A stretch of 7,898 nucleotides of DNA, from the NCBI GenBank assembly GCA_038240875.1, contig JBBRGG010000170.1, positions 1-7,898 on the forward strand. The letters are read 5' to 3'. The position numbers were made by a program, and so were the translations under genes. How positions within the stretch are numbered: the stretch's first letter is position 1; each line of letters opens with the position of its first letter. Shown in pieces: positions 6,266 to 7,898 of the stretch. The DNA is from JBBRGG01 sp038240875 (GTDB taxonomy: Bacteria; Planctomycetota; Phycisphaerae; Phycisphaerales; UBA1924). The notes under the pieces are model-generated. The model was given only the letters and a program-made list of their open reading frames with translations, ran no database searches and had not been told where the DNA came from.

Positions 6266-6715
6266 TTACCGCTTCGCCATCAAGTCGCGGATTTCTATAA
6301 GCAGTTGCTGATCGACCGTAGGACCAGCCGGCACTGGCGCGGGCTTCTGGGCCTCGAAGCGCTTACGAGCCGTGTTGAATAACTTGATGACAGCAAAGAC
6401 GCATGCAGCCAAAATTAGGAAGTTGATCACTTCCGTGACGAACGAGCCATATGCGAAGACCGGGCCAGTAACGCGTGCCTTGTCGATGGCGAGTGTTCCT
6501 CCATTCTTCGCGATCTCCGCATTGACCGCGCTGGTCAGTGGCACGTACATGTTGCTGAAGTCGGCTTTGCCGAACATGCCGACGAAGGGCAAAATCACGT
6601 CCGCTATCATCGAGGCGATGATCTTGCCGAACGCGGCACCGATGATCACGCCAACTGCAAGGTCCAGCACGTTGCCACGCAATGCAAACTCGCGAAACTC
6701 TTTGACAATGCTCAT
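6266..6715 (-). CDS. mscL: Large-conductance mechanosensitive channel MscL
   Basis: This is a 149-residue inner-membrane channel that opens under membrane tension to release solutes on hypo-osmotic shock. The N-terminus MSIVKEFREFALRGNV and the pore helix DLAVGVIIGAAFGKIIASMI (18-37) match E. coli MscL almost residue for residue, including the constriction-site Gly22. The second membrane helix is at about 88-112 (YGSFVTEVINFLILAACVFAVIKLF), and the cytoplasmic C-terminal helix ends LLIEIRDLMAKR, as in the family. The periplasmic loop (about 47-85) is somewhat longer than in E. coli. The length is normal (E. coli 136). The start is fixed by AGGAG seven bases upstream of the ATG at 6713-6715; the frame upstream of it (to 6847) has no family similarity and is not part of the gene. 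It is a single gene, convergent with the lipoprotein gene. Confidence 0.97.
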   Translation of the reverse strand: MSIVKEFREFALRGNVLDLAVGVIIGAAFGKIIASMIADVILPFVGMFGKADFSNMYVPLTSAVNAEIAKNGGTLAIDKARVTGPVFAYGSFVTEVINFLILAACVFAVIKLFNTARKRFEAQKPAPVPAGPTVDQQLLIEIRDLMAKR

Positions 6716-6790
6716 AAACGCTCTCCTGAGTTGAACTTTTCGCGCACACCTAGGCCAACTCGGCCAAGTGATGCAGCTCAACGAACGCGG

Positions 6791-6796
6791 AGTATA
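6791..6796 (-). promoter_or_regulatory. Candidate -10 element for mscL
   Basis: TATACT on the minus strand lies about 75 bases upstream of the mscL ATG, in the 197-bp gap after the dus gene. It is a good -10 hexamer match, but no matching -35 hexamer is found at 16-18 bases spacing, so this is a weak call. Confidence 0.2.
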
Positions 6797-6866
6797 CCTT
6801 TGGTTCGGATCAATTATTCGCGAAATCGAATCCGGCAAACACTGCAAAATTTAAGTAGCGTGCCGA

Positions 6867-6892
6867 CTCGATCATGCCTTCATCGCATCGAG
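6867..6892 (-). terminator. Hairpin downstream of dus, possible terminator
   Basis: CTCGAT (6867-6872) and ATCGAG (6887-6892) form a 6-bp stem with a possible inner ATG/CAT stem. It lies 20 bases after the dus stop codon on the minus strand. It is not followed directly by a T-run; TTAAATTTTG comes about 12 bases later. It may aid termination or stabilise the 3' end. Confidence 0.35.
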
Positions 6893-6912
6893 ATTTATAG
6901 TGCCTTCTAGAC

Positions 6913-7898
6913 CTAATTCGCGCTGTAGTGGTCTTGCAACAACTCTTGCCAATCTTCGAGCGATGCTACGCGAATCGCCCGCAGCCGTACTTCTTCGCGC
7001 TGCGGGTGATGGGCCGCGAAGCGGATGCCGAACTTGCGGATCAGCCGCGACGCCATCTGCTCGGCTTTCCTCGACCGTTGACACACCGCGAGCAACAACC
7101 GGAAGTGTTCATCTAGCACAACTCGCTGCTGCACCACCGTCGGTGGTAGCGCCTCGCGCCCCGCGATCATCTCTCGCGCTTGCCGAAATATCCACGGATT
7201 GCCGATGCACCCGCGCGCCACCGACACGCCACTCACGCCCGTGTACGCGAGCATGCGAAAGATATCGTGCACGTTCCAAATATCACCCGAGCCAAAGATG
7301 ATTTTGTCTGGATTACGCTGGCGAAGCTCCTTCAAAAACGTCCACCACGATGGCCCGACATACTTCTGTTCAACCGTCCGCGCGTGCACCGTCGCCCATG
7401 AATACCCCATGCGATACGCCGCATCAAAGATCTTCTCAAAGTTCGCTGCCATTTCTGGCGTGTCGTCAAAACTTCGCCGCAATTTGACCGTGCAAGGCAC
7501 ATGCCCAGGCACAGCTTCGCGCACCGCTTCCAGGATCGCAATTGCGCCTTGAGGTTCCGCGAGCCAATGCCCGCCTCGCGCCTTGGTCGATATTTTTTTC
7601 ACCGGGCAAGCCAGATTTACATCGATCACTTGGAACGCTTGCGTCGGGTCGATTTCGCTGTTGACTGACGCGCACGTTGGCAAGTCTGCTGGTTCAGCAA
7701 CGTGTGCCGGAAGTCTGTTCGTTGTCGTGCCTTCTTCAATCTTCGCCGAGAACTCAACCAATTTGCGATCAATTGGCGGGCCATTTGCATCGAGCGCAAA
7801 CGACAAATCTCGGCCTGCGTACGCCAACATGCGGTAATGCTTGTCGCCAAACTTGCCTTGCTCTGCGGCTTTCAAGCACGCCGCCGCCATCTCGCGCG
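6913..7898 (-). CDS. tRNA-dihydrouridine synthase (Dus family), 5' end outside window
   Basis: This is an FMN-dependent enzyme that reduces uridines in the tRNA D-loop with NADPH. Residues are numbered from the ATG at 7888-7890, which is probably internal because the frame is open to the window edge. VIDVNLACPVKK (88-99) holds the active-site Cys95; VKLRR (135-139), HARTVEQKYVGP (169-180), FGSGDIW (199-205) and GVSVARGCIGNPWIF (221-235) are the Dus barrel and FMN-phosphate motifs in order. The C-terminal helical part (about 250-325, RLIRKFGIRFAAHHP) matches the tRNA-recognition domain. The N-terminal barrel motif (APMAG-type) is absent and must lie beyond 7898. REMAAACLKAAEQG at the left of the visible part resembles the helix that normally sits right before VIDVN, but here about 74 extra residues separate them. 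The subfamily (DusA/B/C) cannot be assigned. The stop is TAG at 6913-6915. Confidence 0.93.
   Translation of the reverse strand, partial: REMAAACLKAAEQGKFGDKHYRMLAYAGRDLSFALDANGPPIDRKLVEFSAKIEEGTTTNRLPAHVAEPADLPTCASVNSEIDPTQAFQVIDVNLACPVKKISTKARGGHWLAEPQGAIAILEAVREAVPGHVPCTVKLRRSFDDTPEMAANFEKIFDAAYRMGYSWATVHARTVEQKYVGPSWWTFLKELRQRNPDKIIFGSGDIWNVHDIFRMLAYTGVSGVSVARGCIGNPWIFRQAREMIAGREALPPTVVQQRVVLDEHFRLLLAVCQRSRKAEQMASRLIRKFGIRFAAHHPQREEVRLRAIRVASLEDWQELLQDHYSAN

Noticed and set aside
6716..6847. Upstream extension of mscL by 44 codons
   Set aside because: MscL homology begins exactly at MSIVKEF, and AGGAG lies seven bases before that ATG.

Overview
The window looks like chromosomal DNA of a Gram-negative-type bacterium, most likely a planctomycete and perhaps of the Phycisphaerae. 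The clues are a HEAT-repeat lipoprotein ending in an LTGQDFG...AWTTWY segment, a DUF4190-like membrane domain joined to a type II secretion pseudopilin (GspG)-like domain, and a Dus enzyme with the VIDVNLACPVKK...RGGH variant of the active site. This placement rests on family knowledge, not on a marker gene. Most of the window is moderately GC-rich; the first 180 bases are clearly AT-richer (about 42% G+C by hand count).

Layout from left to right. 1-210 is an open plus-strand frame that may be the tail of a gene starting outside the window; its stop overlaps the stop of the next gene. 207-2099 (minus) is an unusually long PLP-dependent trans-sulfuration-family enzyme. 2233-2730 (minus) is a HIT-family hydrolase/transferase. 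2766-3440 (minus) is the DUF4190/GspG-like membrane protein. These last three genes run in the same direction, with gaps of 35 bp and 133 bp. 3660-4499 (minus) is a HEAT-repeat lipoprotein, and it diverges from a plus-strand lipoprotein (about 4591-5991) with a long Ser/Gly-rich linker and no recognised domain. 5992-6265 is a convergent intergenic region holding two adjacent short tandem-repeat arrays (a 13-bp unit and a degenerate 7-bp unit) and a probable terminator for mscL. 6266-6715 (minus) is mscL, the clearest call in the window. 6913-7898 (minus) is the C-terminal part of a tRNA-dihydrouridine synthase that runs off the right edge and carries an apparent insertion of about 74 residues just before the active site.

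The genes do not form one pathway. They are housekeeping or stress functions (sulfur amino-acid metabolism, HIT, MscL, Dus) mixed with lineage-specific envelope proteins. I found no CRISPR array, transposase, integrase, tRNA or rRNA, and no convincing undescribed multi-gene system. The most unusual items are the Dus insertion, the paired repeat arrays, the membrane/pseudopilin fusion and the divergent lipoprotein pair.
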